Source: Agarophyton chilense | Taxonomy: Eukaryota > Rhodophyta > Florideophyceae > Gracilariales > Gracilariaceae | Direction of reading: 5' to 3' | Assembly (NCBI GenBank): GCA_030374765.1 | Contig: JARGXX010000100.1 | Span: 868,001-932,000, forward strand | Length of the DNA: 64,000 nt | In this document: piece after piece, positions 52,831 through 63,500 of the stretch | Layout of the letters: each line of letters begins with the position of its first letter | How positions within the stretch are numbered: the stretch's first letter is position 1 | The notes under the pieces: model-generated | Databases searched by the model: none | Told to the model about the DNA's origin: nothing | The model's input: the letters and a program-made list of their open reading frames with translations, nothing else | Program-made: the position numbers and the translations under genes

Positions 52831-54871
52831 CCATGGCTTCGAACAACCAAGCAGAGAGCTCCTCGCGATTCCAAGTGGCATAATAGCGTCCCGGGGACCG
52901 TTGTGACTATACCATCGGACGAAATCTGTGGGCAATGCTACGTGCTATTCTGCCGACCTCTGTGGAAGAATACCAGAGGTTTCGTCACGTGCATCTCGAT
53001 GCCCGGAGGTTCGTTAAGATCCGCTATTTCCGGAGGTGTAATAAGAACGCGCGCAACGTCTCCTGGTATAACCTTTGGTTACATTGTCCTGCGGATTCGC
53101 GTTCGGCGACGCGCTTTCCTACCCTCGTCCAAGCGCACATGCCGTATGTTCCTTGTGAGGAGGAAGCAGAGTACCAGTTCAGGGTGAGGAAACTCCTTTC
53201 GGACCTATACGAGGACTTCCTTTCGCCTCACGTAAGATATCCTCCGGCGGGTCACAACCTCTTGGAGCTCATGTGCTTCGACGGCTGTATGACTGCCTGT
53301 TTTGGATATCCAATAGGGTTCATTGGAACAAGATGCATGATTCTAATGGTCGTTAGCGTCAATCCCTGCAGTTCTTTTTCTGTTGGCACCAAGTGGGGTT
53401 TCACAACATGAGCGCAGACAAACGTTCTCCGCTATACCTATCGCTCCCCCACGTGAATGAGAACCAATGGGCTCTGTACTGGCGTATATCGCCGCTACTT
53501 TTGGTCCCCACTTCTTCTATAGTGGCGTATAATTCGTCCCAACTTATGAGCAATGACAATGACCGAAGGTCTTGGTCGTCCTGGCAGCTAGTTTTCGTTC
53601 AGATCAGCGTGATATCCCTTATAGACCTCTTGGATTCCGCGAAGTACGGAGTCAGTGGTAATGTCTGTTCGGATGATTGGAAGATATGGCACGAAGGAAA
53701 CATACCCGGTTCTAGACGTCGTCTAGTCCCGCTTCCGGACATCATGATCTGTTTCCCAAGGAACCTGGGCATCCAGAATATCGTCCATGGGACCCAGTTT
53801 GGCGTCGAGTGGACTGAAACCCTCTTGGATCATGGCCTATGGGTGAGGGGAAGCAGGACTACCGTGTTCCTTCGGTACGATGATGATATCGACTCGTTCA
53901 CGCCGAATCCGCTATATCCGCAGGGTCGGGATGACACTCGTGCCTATCTCGCCAAGCCTCTGAGGAATCAATCATCGGACATTCCGAGGCGTTATCTGCC
54001 TGATTATTACCCGAAGGCCATTGGTTTTGATCCCCTATGCTTGGAGCCTGATTTGGAGGCCATGCCGTTGGTTCCTGCTGGTATGTCCGATGGGGAGTCT
54101 TTCTGTGAAGATCCCTTCATCCTACACGTAGAGGGCGTCAATCCTCCGGTTGAGTGCAATGCTGAGTTTCCGACTGCCTCCCCTCTCCCAGGCGCTGCTT
54201 CTCAGGATGAACTCTCATCTGAGCCGCCCGTCGCCCAAGTGGACATCCCTGCTGGAGAGGTTACTGTCGAAGCCGCCAGTTCAGTAGGTGATGCGATAGC
54301 TCAGACGTCCACTGTGGGCGTCGACATCGCTCCGTCCTCCCGATTGCCGCATTTTCCTGCTTCGGTCAATGCTGAAGCCGCGGATCTCCGTCATGTCTGC
54401 CGTACCGTTGGTATTACTGCCTCGATGGACATTGCGACAGTCCTGAGTGAAGTTTGCTCCTGGGCGCGTCACTTGGCGCGCTACGCCTCGATTTTCCAAT
54501 AAGGTCAAAATCTCAAGACCGCTATGGTCAATCTCCGGCAGCAGAATACAAAAACGATGGTTGCGGCCGACTTAGGTGCCCGATATGGTCTAAATTCGAG
54601 TGACCGGGAGGTTTACGAGGGTTACAATAGTTCCTCAGGTGAATCTCCGCCGAAGAAGCGTGCTTGGCTCGCTGGGGCCGGTTCTATTGGCACAATAGGA
54701 CCCTCCAGTAATCTAAGCCCCGGTTTCGCTCCTGGAGGTTCCAATGAGGACGACAACGAGGTTACTCCAGCGCCGCCCCCAATGAGCTCTGTTCGTGTTG
54801 GGAGCGCTTTCGCGTACCTTGAGGTCATGGCAAGGGCTGTTCAGCCTCTGTTAGTTAGTCAAATAAAGTAA
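52831..54871 (+). other. long coding-like region of unknown family, antisense to a gypsy element
   Basis: An ATG at 52,831 in GCCATGGC context opens a series of plus-strand frames that look like real protein over about 2 kb. The first part is compact, rich in aromatic and Arg residues (EEYQRFRHVHLDARRF, WYNLWLHCP). The middle has LPDIMICFPRNLG and LRYDDDIDSF. The end is Pro/Ala/Ser/Glu-rich, then a short C-terminal unit with GESPPKKRAWLAGAG. No family is recognised. It converges on the chromodomain end of a gypsy element on the opposite strand, about ten bases away. Some plant gypsy elements carry an antisense ORF between pol and the 3' LTR, so it is treated here as probably element-borne. 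It is interrupted a few times. Confidence 0.45.
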
Positions 54872-54879
54872 TGCTTGTG

Positions 54880-56060
54880 CTTTCCGAAAGTCGCTCCTGT
54901 ATTACTCAAACGTGCTTGCCCCGGGACGGCGTCCAAATCTTGAGAGCTTCTCAGGTCTTTCTCATTTTTAGCCTGCGAACTAACGTTGTTTCGTGATGCA
55001 GGAGCTGCAGCGAGCCGTCGGGTCGGGAGGCGTTTCGAGAGGCGTTTTGGGAGGCGGTTTGGTATTATTCGGTCCAATGGTTGCCCCCTTCTGAAGGCTG
55101 CGCTCTGTGCTGCCAATTTTGCGCCAATAGCGGGAGATTAAATGAGCCGGAATGGTTTGATGCTTTTGCCAAGCGTCTTCCTCGGGAGAATAGCCAAACC
55201 AACGAACGCGATAGCGCATTATCCCATCTGCTCTCCGACCGGTGGAGATGATTCGTTCAATAACTTATTCCTGTTTGTGTTCCTCCTCCCGAAGGAAAGT
55301 GTGGTCCAGAAGGTCGAATCCATCGGATTCAGTTGGGAGAGATGGGTCATCGTCATTGGCATTGACTAATGGGTTCATGGGGACAGTCGGGTCTGCGGAT
55401 ATAGCCTTAAGAGCTGTGGGGACCTGAGCCGCCTCCTGAGGTCCTGGTGATTCCGTTGGGCCAAGGGGCTGGGACTTTGGCGGTCCGGAGGAACTGGGAG
55501 CTCGTGTCACCCGATCAAGTGACACGGTGTTCTTAAGGCCGTCAATTAGTATCGTAATTGTGTGTTGAATGGCCTTAATAACTTTATATGGTCCCGTTGA
55601 GCGGGGTAAGAGCTTCCGCGTAGTATCCTCGAGGTCATTACTGTCTTCCAGTGGCCGTTCCAGTTAAACCAATTCTTCTCTCATAATGGTAGGTGTGTTC
55701 TAGACGGCTTTGTCGAAATTGATCTTGTAGCGCCGTTGGGCTTTGGTCAGTACAGTTCTAGCCGATTGGATACTACTGTGGATGCGTCTGCGCGAGTAGC
55801 GCTTCGCCTGAGTAGGATTCATTCCTTCGGTTATGTCCTGGGGCATAATGAACTTCTGAAGGTCAACAGCTATTGGCGGTGGCGATCACGATAGCGTTAA
55901 ATCAAAAGGTGTTGTCCCCTTGGAAGCGTGTACTTTCGTGTTGTAGGCATAAACCAGTGGCTCAACGTAGTCGTCCCAGTCCAGTTGCGTATGTGTTCTC
56001 AGAAAGCTAGTATTAGCAGCTAGTTGAGTATGCGGCAAGATATCCGGCACCAAATCTGCG
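54880..56060 (-). mobile_element. Ty3/gypsy chromovirus fossil: integrase end with chromodomain
   Basis: On the minus strand the order is integrase C-terminal region (WDDYVEPLVYAYNT, about 55.98-55.93 kb; later STGPYKVIKAIQHTITI, about 55.6-55.5 kb), a Pro/Ser linker, and a chromodomain RYRVRWFGYSPEEDAWQ at about 55.22-55.1 kb. A chromodomain after GPY/F marks the chromovirus clade. RT and gag are not seen to the right. It has a few breaks and is younger-looking than the gypsy pieces at 1 and 17.5 kb. Confidence 0.75.
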
Positions 56061-56559
56061 AAAAATGACGGATCGCGGATGCAGAGGCTATTTCCGTTGA
56101 TTTTTTAGAGTGCCATCTAGTTTTGGCTTTCGATTCTTTATCAAAATCCTGCACATTATGCATGGGAAACGAATGCAGAATCTCCTGCTAGTTTACCGCC
56201 TATATTTGGATGCCAAACGCAAGATGTGATTGAAAAAAGCCTGGCTCAAACACCCTCACACCAACCCATATCACAATGATACCTCCCAGACCTACCATCC
56301 ACAATACGACCTGGTCTCGTCCAACCTCCCCTTGGCCCCCTCATCCTCCTTCCAACTCCCCGCAATCCCCGCTACAAACCCTCCATCCGCTTTCTTCTTT
56401 TCCCCATCAATCCCCCTACTCCCAGCTCCAAAATCCGTCCCACCTACCCTTAGTTAGTGTCTCCAGAATGCTAGTCTTTGGCGGGGTTTAGCTAGTTTTT
56501 GCAAAGGGTCACGCAGTTAATTTTTTGAAAAATTCCCTCTACCTCCATTCAAAAAGCGC
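56061..56559. other. no supported gene; C-rich tract 56,240-56,455
   Basis: The plus strand is strongly C/T/A-biased with many CCTCC and CCC words, leaving open frames that look compositional. No domain is visible. Confidence 0.45.
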
Positions 56560-56621
56560 TTAATTTTTGGCAAGTATCTACTAGTGTCTACACGCACGTA
56601 AGATTGGCCTCATATGAGACC
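56560..56621 (+). repeat. left terminal inverted repeat of piggyBac element 2
   Basis: It begins TTAATTTTTGGCAAGTATCT and ends GGCCTCATATGAGACC. It pairs with 59,409-59,463. Confidence 0.8.
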
Positions 56622-57105
56622 AGTTCTATTCTCCAAAAATTTAGTAAAAATCGCTTGTTTCCACACTGCAGTGACGTATTCTATTTTTTAAGTAAAAAAC
56701 CAATTTTCTAACCATGTTCCTCTTGCTTTAAAGTACAGTTTTTAGACAGTTATCTTCAGTAACAGCAGCTCAGTGGTTTCACGACCGCTCGGAGACTGAT
56801 AAAAACAGAGTTCAAACCTCGCTGAGTTCAGTGTAACTCGAAAACTCCTACGGGAGCTCGACTAATTCTAAAAATTGTTATAGTCTAAGAACTCATTTGC
56901 GTCCACTTGAACATCAGACAGAATAAGGTGACATCTGCTAAAGGGATTGTTTCGTCAGAGACCATAATATATCTAGCAAATTGAATAACGCTGATTGAAT
57001 TAGTAGGGGGCTTAAGGTAATTTGAACTTTTGTTTTATACTTTTAAAAAATGCCTCTATAAAGCCTTAAAAACGTTTTTTGACACACGAACATCAATTTT
57101 GTTGA

Positions 57106-59305
57106 CTAAATGTTGCTCGAAATGTGATGAATGTCACGCAGATGATCTATAAAACACTCACGACCTGTTACACTGTAACATATATAAACATCCATATCAT
57201 TGTCCTTTTTGCAATCTGAACAAACAAATTTAGATTTGTAAGGGGTTTTGCTGACTTCGCATCGTCCTTGATATGTTTGAGACGTCAAAGAACCATCCAA
57301 GTTCCTTCTTTTTCGATTCGCATCCATTAAATGAATGCCGGTACCAGCCATATATTGGTTTTCTATTTCATCTTTCTCGTTACATTTTCTTTTCATAGTT
57401 CGAATAGCATCCCAGTTGTTATCTATTAATCCGTCTGCGAGATTACAATAGAAATTATGCGGTGTAAGATTCAATGTGTTTCCGTATGCACCCTTGTAAA
57501 GATTCCAAGCATCAATCACGCACATTCCCAGCAAAGAAGTATTCACTATAAAAGACCATTCTTTCACTTCGAGCTTCTTTTCCATATTCAGATCATCTTG
57601 ACGTGACCAATTATGTCTATCAATTCTTTAACAACAAGAATGGTATTCCTCACAAACCTGTGGAATAGCAGTGGAAAGCGGAATTTTCTTTGTTATTTCA
57701 TCAGGTGTCCTCCATCTTTCACGAGAAATTGGAGTTCCTCGTTGGGTACTGCTACAAGTCCTGATGAAATATCTTCTCTCGTGGTCCACCCGAAGCACAG
57801 ACATCATCTTTCGATCCAATTCAGGCAGTTTCGAGACCATTTACACGTTCTTGCCTCGTGCGGTCATCGTAAGTTCGGAAAGATGTTTCATAGAAAACCT
57901 TCTGGTGGCTGTTTTAACAACCGCAATAAATCGCATTCCTCTTTTTAAAAGTTCTTCAGCTGTTTCAACAGATGCAAAATATGAATCGGCATAAACAATT
58001 TGATCAGTTGCGAACCAATTTCCAACTAGTCTCATTAAAACAGCTGTTCCATGCGCATGTTCTGATTCAAAAGGCTGTTTGTCTGGTTGCGTAGCTCCCA
58101 TCGTGATTTATATTTTGAGAATAATTCCAATCCTTCCACAACACACTGTCTTTAGTTCACAACCATTTTAAGGTTTCCTATCAAGAGCAGTGTAGTGTGA
58201 AAGTCCAATTTCAAGCCAGTTCCCTCCAAGTCCATACCAACGTGACATACTTTCGTACACGCACAAAGTGTGTCTCGGAGATAAAAACGCTTTCCGATGG
58301 TCATTTATAGCTTTCACAAACTCAGAAACGCCTGACCACCTGCATTCTGTTGATTTTTGATCGTTTTCAGAGCCACTGAAAACGATGAATTGCAGTATAT
58401 GTCCAAACCGATTTCGTGACATGATCTTTCCGAGCTGCGGAGATTCGATATATTTAGAAAACGTGTCTTTAGGCCAAAGCGATCTTCTATTTGAAAACTC
58501 AAAGCGTGTCGTTATCACCATCAAACCGAAAAACTCCAAAATTCCACCTCCTGTAGTCTGCTTCAAGCCTTTTTCTTCCAGCCGAGAGTTGGTAGATCGA
58601 ACTATGTTTTCCAATTGAGGTACAGGAAACATCCACATGAATACATCGTATGGAGACAGTCCCGACGGTGCATGAATGGCGGAGATAAAACCTCAAACAG
58701 GTCCCGTGACTTTCCATTGATGCATTTTCACTGGAACATTCAGATTGATTCAAGGATACATTTTCCGTTGTCCATTTCGTCAAATGAACGTCCACAAATC
58801 TGTCTTGCGTGTCACTGTTAGTCACAGTAGGAGGGCTCAACGGATTCATTTCGTGACAGTGATCAGCATCCGGGACAGTATTTTGCTCTTCATTGTTCGA
58901 AACTTCATTAGTAATAGCAGCACCATTTATCTCCACGTTCGAATTGGTGGCTTCTTGAGAAGTTTCCTGAACTGTGACATGATATCCGGCTTTTACATTC
59001 TAATGTTTGAGAGTTCATACTTTCTCAAGACCAGGTAGCTCGAAGTTTATCGCGCCAAAAGTGTGTCTCCGATTATTTTTGACAACAAAGTCCACTTTCG
59101 TATCACTTCCGGTGACCATTTTCTTTTTCCATTGCGTGCCAAAGAAGCGTTTAAAGTCGCTCTCTGATGTTGTGAGACGTGCGCGGGTGTGCATTTTGTT
59201 TCCCACTACACGATGGGGATCCATAGATGATGACATATATGATAAATTATGAAAGAATGAAGTAAAGATGATATTGTTTAAAGGTTCTGGACGATCGTTC
59301 GTCAT
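57106..59305 (-). pseudogene. piggyBac transposase of element 2, multiply broken
   Basis: The ATG at 59,305 opens an N-terminal segment. A frameshift lies between about 58,640 and 58,930. From 58,638 to 57,106 one frame holds the DDE_Tnp_1_7 domain with in-frame stops at 58,168, near 58,110, at 57,841 and at 57,628. Motifs include SLWPKDTFSKYIESPQLGKIMSRNRF, then LCVYESMSRWYGLGGNW, where family members have LCVDESMS: the first catalytic Asp is replaced by Tyr. The second Asp is in VYADSYFASVETAE and the third in RIDRHN. The C-terminal finger CSDCKKDN...ICYSVTGRECFIDHL is present. Stops plus a lost catalytic residue make it dead. Enzyme identity is firm. Confidence 0.82.
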
Positions 59306-59408
59306 ATTTGAGGTTCACGCCAGAGAAGAAGAGAGTGTTGACAACGTCTAGGTATAAAATTTTAATGAAATTGACAAAGTTTACAAAAATTATCGATGTT
59401 GTAATTTT

Positions 59409-59463
59409 GGCCTCTTATGAGGCCTGTGGTCGTATAGACACTAGTTTACTTGAAAAGTATTAA
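59409..59463 (-). repeat. right terminal inverted repeat of piggyBac element 2
   Basis: On the minus strand it begins TTAATACTTTTCAAGTAAAC and ends in the near-palindrome GGCCTCATAAGAGGCC. Confidence 0.8.
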
Positions 59464-59479
59464 CTACAGCTTATTCCAG

Positions 59480-59692
59480 TCACGCTAGTCTCCTTGCCGG
59501 AGATTCCTCTAGTATACATTTCAACTGCGCTAGTTCTCCCGTGTTAGTAGTTACTGCGACTTTTTTCAAACGCGTTAGTTCTATTTTGTAAGTCTTTACT
59601 GAGACGTTTTTCAGCCGCGCTAGTTTCGCGCTGCAGTTTAAACTTCCCATCTTTCCGCTCTCGCTAGTTTCGTGATGATTGCAAAACTGCAC
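59480..59692. repeat. degenerate tandem repeat of about 51-54 bases
   Basis: Units carrying CGCGCTAGTT or CGCGTTAGTT followed by a T-rich part recur at least three times. Translated on the minus strand they give a 70-codon ORF with the repeated pattern ELTRLKKVAVTTNTG. It directly adjoins the right end of piggyBac element 2. Confidence 0.5.
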
Positions 59693-60086
59693 TACTCTCC
59701 ATCTGGAGCAGTTTACTAATCATTCTAATCAACGACACTACCTTCTCCTCGGCAGCGTGGGAACCGTCCAAACCCATCACCTTACGGCACAGTAGGGAGC
59801 GCCATGGGTGCACCGCGCCGTCCACCACCGTGCTTAGCTAAAGCGTGTGCCATTCATCAGCCCTCTTAATAGAAAAGTCTAAAAGAAGGAACGATAACTT
59901 GATGATGTGGTTCCTTTCCGCAGATACCTTAAAGCGCAACACATCTTTTAAAGTCGCATATCCAAATAAAAAACAGTAACTCACATGCCAGTACTGCCTT
60001 CAGTTGAACCTAGAATACTTTAGTACATACGTGTCAAGCTTCTGAACACAATCATATAACAAACACAACCCACACCGTCCACACAA
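59693..60086. other. no supported gene
   Basis: Nothing recognisable was seen. Confidence 0.4.
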
Positions 60087-60320
60087 ATGCCCACCAAATT
60101 CATTGTCCCCGACAGAATTCACAAATTCAAAGCATGCTATGACACGCAAAAGCTAGTACTATGTCCAATTCAGCCTGGCATCCTCTACCAAATGCGTACC
60201 ACGCTTCCCCAAATAAAAACACAACAACCAACACCCACACTGTCGTCACCAACTCCAAACTATCCCAAGCACCCTGACATACATCACGCCCGATTACAAC
60301 ACAATGAAACGCAAACGTAA
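60087..60320 (+). CDS. hypothetical Pro/Thr/His-rich ORF (weak)
   Basis: A 77-codon ATG ORF runs MPTKFIVPDRIHKFKACYDT and becomes Pro/Thr/His-rich. The plus strand here is A/C-rich, and the composition inverts to T/G-rich immediately after it. It may be only a by-product of that bias. Confidence 0.2.
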   Translation: MPTKFIVPDRIHKFKACYDTQKLVLCPIQPGILYQMRTTLPQIKTQQPTPTLSSPTPNYPKHPDIHHARLQHNETQT

Positions 60321-60329
60321 GGTCCACTG

Positions 60330-63300
60330 TCGCGCCCATGCTCACCAGGTCTCTTTCCTTCGTTTGGCCGTCCTTCGCGTCCGCAATTGTAAACCCCAAA
60401 ACCGCTGCGTACATTGTTTCCGTTTCCATAATCATATCGGCCCATGTGGTCCCTCCTCCGAACTCCTTCGTTATTTGTTTGCAAAGAATCTCTAGGCAAT
60501 CTTACCTCACTTTGACTGGTATTATTATCCCTACTCCTTACATTTCTTGGGGGGTTGAATTCCTTTGTGCGCAAGATCATTTTGGTCGCCAGCATTGTTC
60601 GGTTTCCCATATTCGTGTTTGTCGCCATCTATGCCACGTATCGCTTCATTTTGCAGACCAGGTCTCTTTCTATCATGGACGGGAGCACGATTCGGTGGCA
60701 AAGGTCTTACACTTCCAGAACTTTCGCGAGACAGTTCGGGCATTCAATTTCCGTTTTTTCTTCGCCCATCCTGGTGTGGTAGCCTACGATCACCGCGTTC
60801 ATTACCGGGTCCTATTGCTCGGCCATTTTTTTCGCACCTGCTAGTAGGAGGGCGATTCCCACTACGTCCGTAACCATAATGCACAGGTCTTCTACAAATC
60901 TTGCTGTAAATACCCGTACAACTTCCGTCGGGTGGTGTGGGGCAGCTCCTTCAGCACATCTCAGATGGCGATGGCCAACCCCTCTAATTGACTGAAGAAG
61001 AGAGAATGCCAGCAGGATCCCCGCTTCCCATCTTTTTTACTTGGTAAGTGCGCTGTGGCTGTTTCAGAGTGCTATTTGCAATGTTGTTTCGGTTATGGGT
61101 GTTTGTCGTGGCTCTGGTTCACTGTATGCTCTGCTGGTTTGTTCCTTTTTCCTGGATCCTGGTCCTATGTCCAATTCTTCCGCATTCGGTAGCGTTTTGT
61201 GTTTTGTGTTCCTAGCCATCTTTTAGGTGTCTAGAGTGTGAACCGGTTGGTGTGATCGGTAATTTCGATCTCTTGTCTTATGAATGTCTCTCTGGATGAT
61301 TTGTGGAGCTTTCTTGTTGAAACGAGTGAAAATGTGCTCCTCTTCCAATGTTCGTACTGTTCCTTTCGAACGCTGTCTACACGGATTGAGGTGTGTCGGA
61401 CTGTGGCCTAGCCGCTGGTTGAGTTTCGTCTCCGATTTCTGGGATGGACCTTGGAAAGTGACATCTACCGGTGTTCATTGGGGTAGCCCAAGCCTGTATG
61501 GTTGTGCTCCGTACGTCAGCGCATCCCTAATTTCGTCGAATGCTCTCTATATTTTACGGTTTATTCTTGCTTTTCTTTGTCGAATGGTTAGTGTGAGAGG
61601 GTGAGGCAGTTTAGGAGGGTTGCATCCCGTGCTTCTGTTTTCCTGTTTAGCTAAGACCCCTGTGTGGGTTTTACCTGTTGTGCTTTCGTTTCGTCTGTTG
61701 TCGCTTGCGTTTCTGAGCGTTGTTAGTCCTTTCCAGGAGTAGATTCCAGGAGAGGGTAGTGGTGTTGTGAGCAGGCGGAGTGGGGAGCCAGCTTGTGTGA
61801 TCGGTGAGTGTCTGTCGTTCGTACGATTGTTACGGTTCACTGTGGAGTCCTGAGGGCTGTCTGCCGGTCTTGTTTTTGTTCGGTGTGTTATGGTGTTATA
61901 CCGGGTGTTTGGTTGTCGTTGTATCTCGCTGCCTTAGTATCGTTGCTGGGATTGTCTTCGTTTGGTTTTATGATCGTGGGGTTGTTGGTGGTGTTTTCTC
62001 TGGATAGGATATATCCTGTTGGTCGGGTTCGTCGTATTCAAGAAGATTTGATTGTCTTGGTCTGATTTCATCATTACAGCGCTTCGTCTTGCGAAAATAT
62101 GGTTTGATTCTTTGGTTTGATGTTTGCTGCCGTTCGAGCTGGTGAAGTGTCTCGAGGACGTTCTTCCGGTCTGAATTATCGTGGCACGTAGGAGCCTGTT
62201 CCCGGGGGTTTATTCCGGTTTCTGCATTCGCAATGGGGATGTTCGCCGTCCGAGTCGTTTTCCGCCTGCTTGGTTTCGATGAATGTTGTGCGTCCGGCTT
62301 GGTTGGCGTGGTATTGTATGCTTTTGTGGGCCGACATCAGCCTTGCTGAAAGCGTGGGGACTGCTGTCATTCTTGCATAGATGGGATTCCCGCCGCGATG
62401 GTGATCGGGGAGTGTATCGCGGCGGGAGTGTCGTTGGATCGGTGTGCGATGTATCGTGGTGCGGCGTGGTTTTGGAGGGGATTTGGTTCGTGCCATGCTT
62501 TGGGCTGTTGTCTGATCTCGTAGCCAGTGTGTGGGTATTTGTGACGTCCTTTTTGTCTGGATATGATTGCGTGGACCAATGAGCGGTTTGTACGCGTGCA
62601 GTGTTTTGGGCATCGATGTAAGGTGGCGCGGTGGCCGTTCTGTCCTGTACACTCCTTGTTCGGTTTAATTGGCTCACAGTCAACGGGCTTGCGGGAGGTG
62701 GTTGGGAACTTGACCGGCCTGTGTGTTTATTTGCGTATATGCTTTTGTGTTTCTGTCAATCGTTTTATTGTTGGGGGTTCCGCTGTCCAATGGGTGAGCG
62801 GTTTGGTTTTCAAGCCGCCTTTTTCCCTGTTATGTCGCGTGTGTGGGTGCTTATGGGTGTTTAAGTGTGTCAGGCCTGTTGTTCCCGTTTCTCTCATACC
62901 GTGCGGTGCGTATAGAAGCGTTCGTAGTTCTGCATCACCGATATCGATCCGTTTGGCATTATCGCAGCTCCTTTGTCCGCATGCCGCGATAGCGTCGGCC
63001 AGTGTGTCGCTGACGTTGATCCTTGTATACCTGACGTTGGGTCCACGGGTTTCTATCTGTCCGAGCGCGTTCGTGTTTTCCGCTGTGGTGGGTGTGTGGG
63101 TCGAATTCTTTGTAGCGGATCGGTGTGTATTCTGGCTTGGAGTATCAGGATCTTGGGGTGCGTCCTTGGCTGTGTTTGCGGTGGTGCAATTTTGGTGGAA
63201 CGACGGTGCTTGTTAATTTTCCTGTGGTGTATCGTTGCTTCATTGTGTGAGGGTATACATTTCGGTTTAGATGGTTTGGAACGGTGCTGTTGCCTGTTGG

Positions 63301-63500
63301 GTGTTTTCTTTCGGGAGGTTTGTCAGTCCGTGAGAGTTTGGTGAGTTCGTTCTCAGTGGGGAGAGTTGCGGATGCTGATTTGGTGCGGGGGGCCGCCTGC
63401 GCGATCCAAACGTTGGGTCTTCCGCTGTTCAGCTTGGAGGGGGGGATGAAGGGGTTGCTGCGAGTGAAGAAAGTGGGTCCAGTGTGTTCAAAACAGCTGT
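60330..63500 (-). other. 3-kb G+T-skewed tract, possible decayed gag-like gene on the minus strand
   Basis: The plus strand is rich in G and T throughout, so the minus strand is A/C-rich. Minus-strand frames give polar products rich in Asn, Thr, Arg, Pro and Gln. Examples are runs like RAFDEIRDALTYGAQPYRLG near 61.5 kb and Arg/Gly/Asn-rich segments with a Cys pair IECPNCLAKVLEV near 60.75 kb. A-rich coding strands and Arg/Gly/Asn-rich products are typical of gag-type proteins, so a decayed retroelement gene is the best guess; it is treated as a fossil with many breaks. The plus-strand ORFs (up to 217 codons, Val/Leu/Cys/Gly-rich) look compositional. Confidence 0.35.

Larger units (their letters stand above)
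56560..59463 (-). mobile_element. piggyBac-superfamily transposon 2, full length, dead
   Basis: TTAA stands at both ends (56,560-56,563 and 59,460-59,463). The ends are imperfect inverted repeats sharing CTAGTGTCTA and GGCCTCATA, the latter in a subterminal palindrome GGCCTC-TTAT-GAGGCC on the right. At 2.9 kb it has the normal size for the superfamily. It encodes one transposase on the minus strand. Its termini are unlike those of element 1, so it is a different family. Confidence 0.82.

Noticed and set aside
56760-56835. tRNA-like stretch with CAGCTCAGTGG (A-box-like) and GAGTTCAAACC (B-box-like) 42 bases apart
   Set aside because: The T stem, anticodon stem and acceptor stem do not pair. 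At most a tRNA-derived relic inside piggyBac element 2.
62563-63216. 217-codon plus-strand ORF
   Set aside because: Val/Leu/Cys/Gly-rich product of a G+T-rich strand; no motif and no conserved-looking order.
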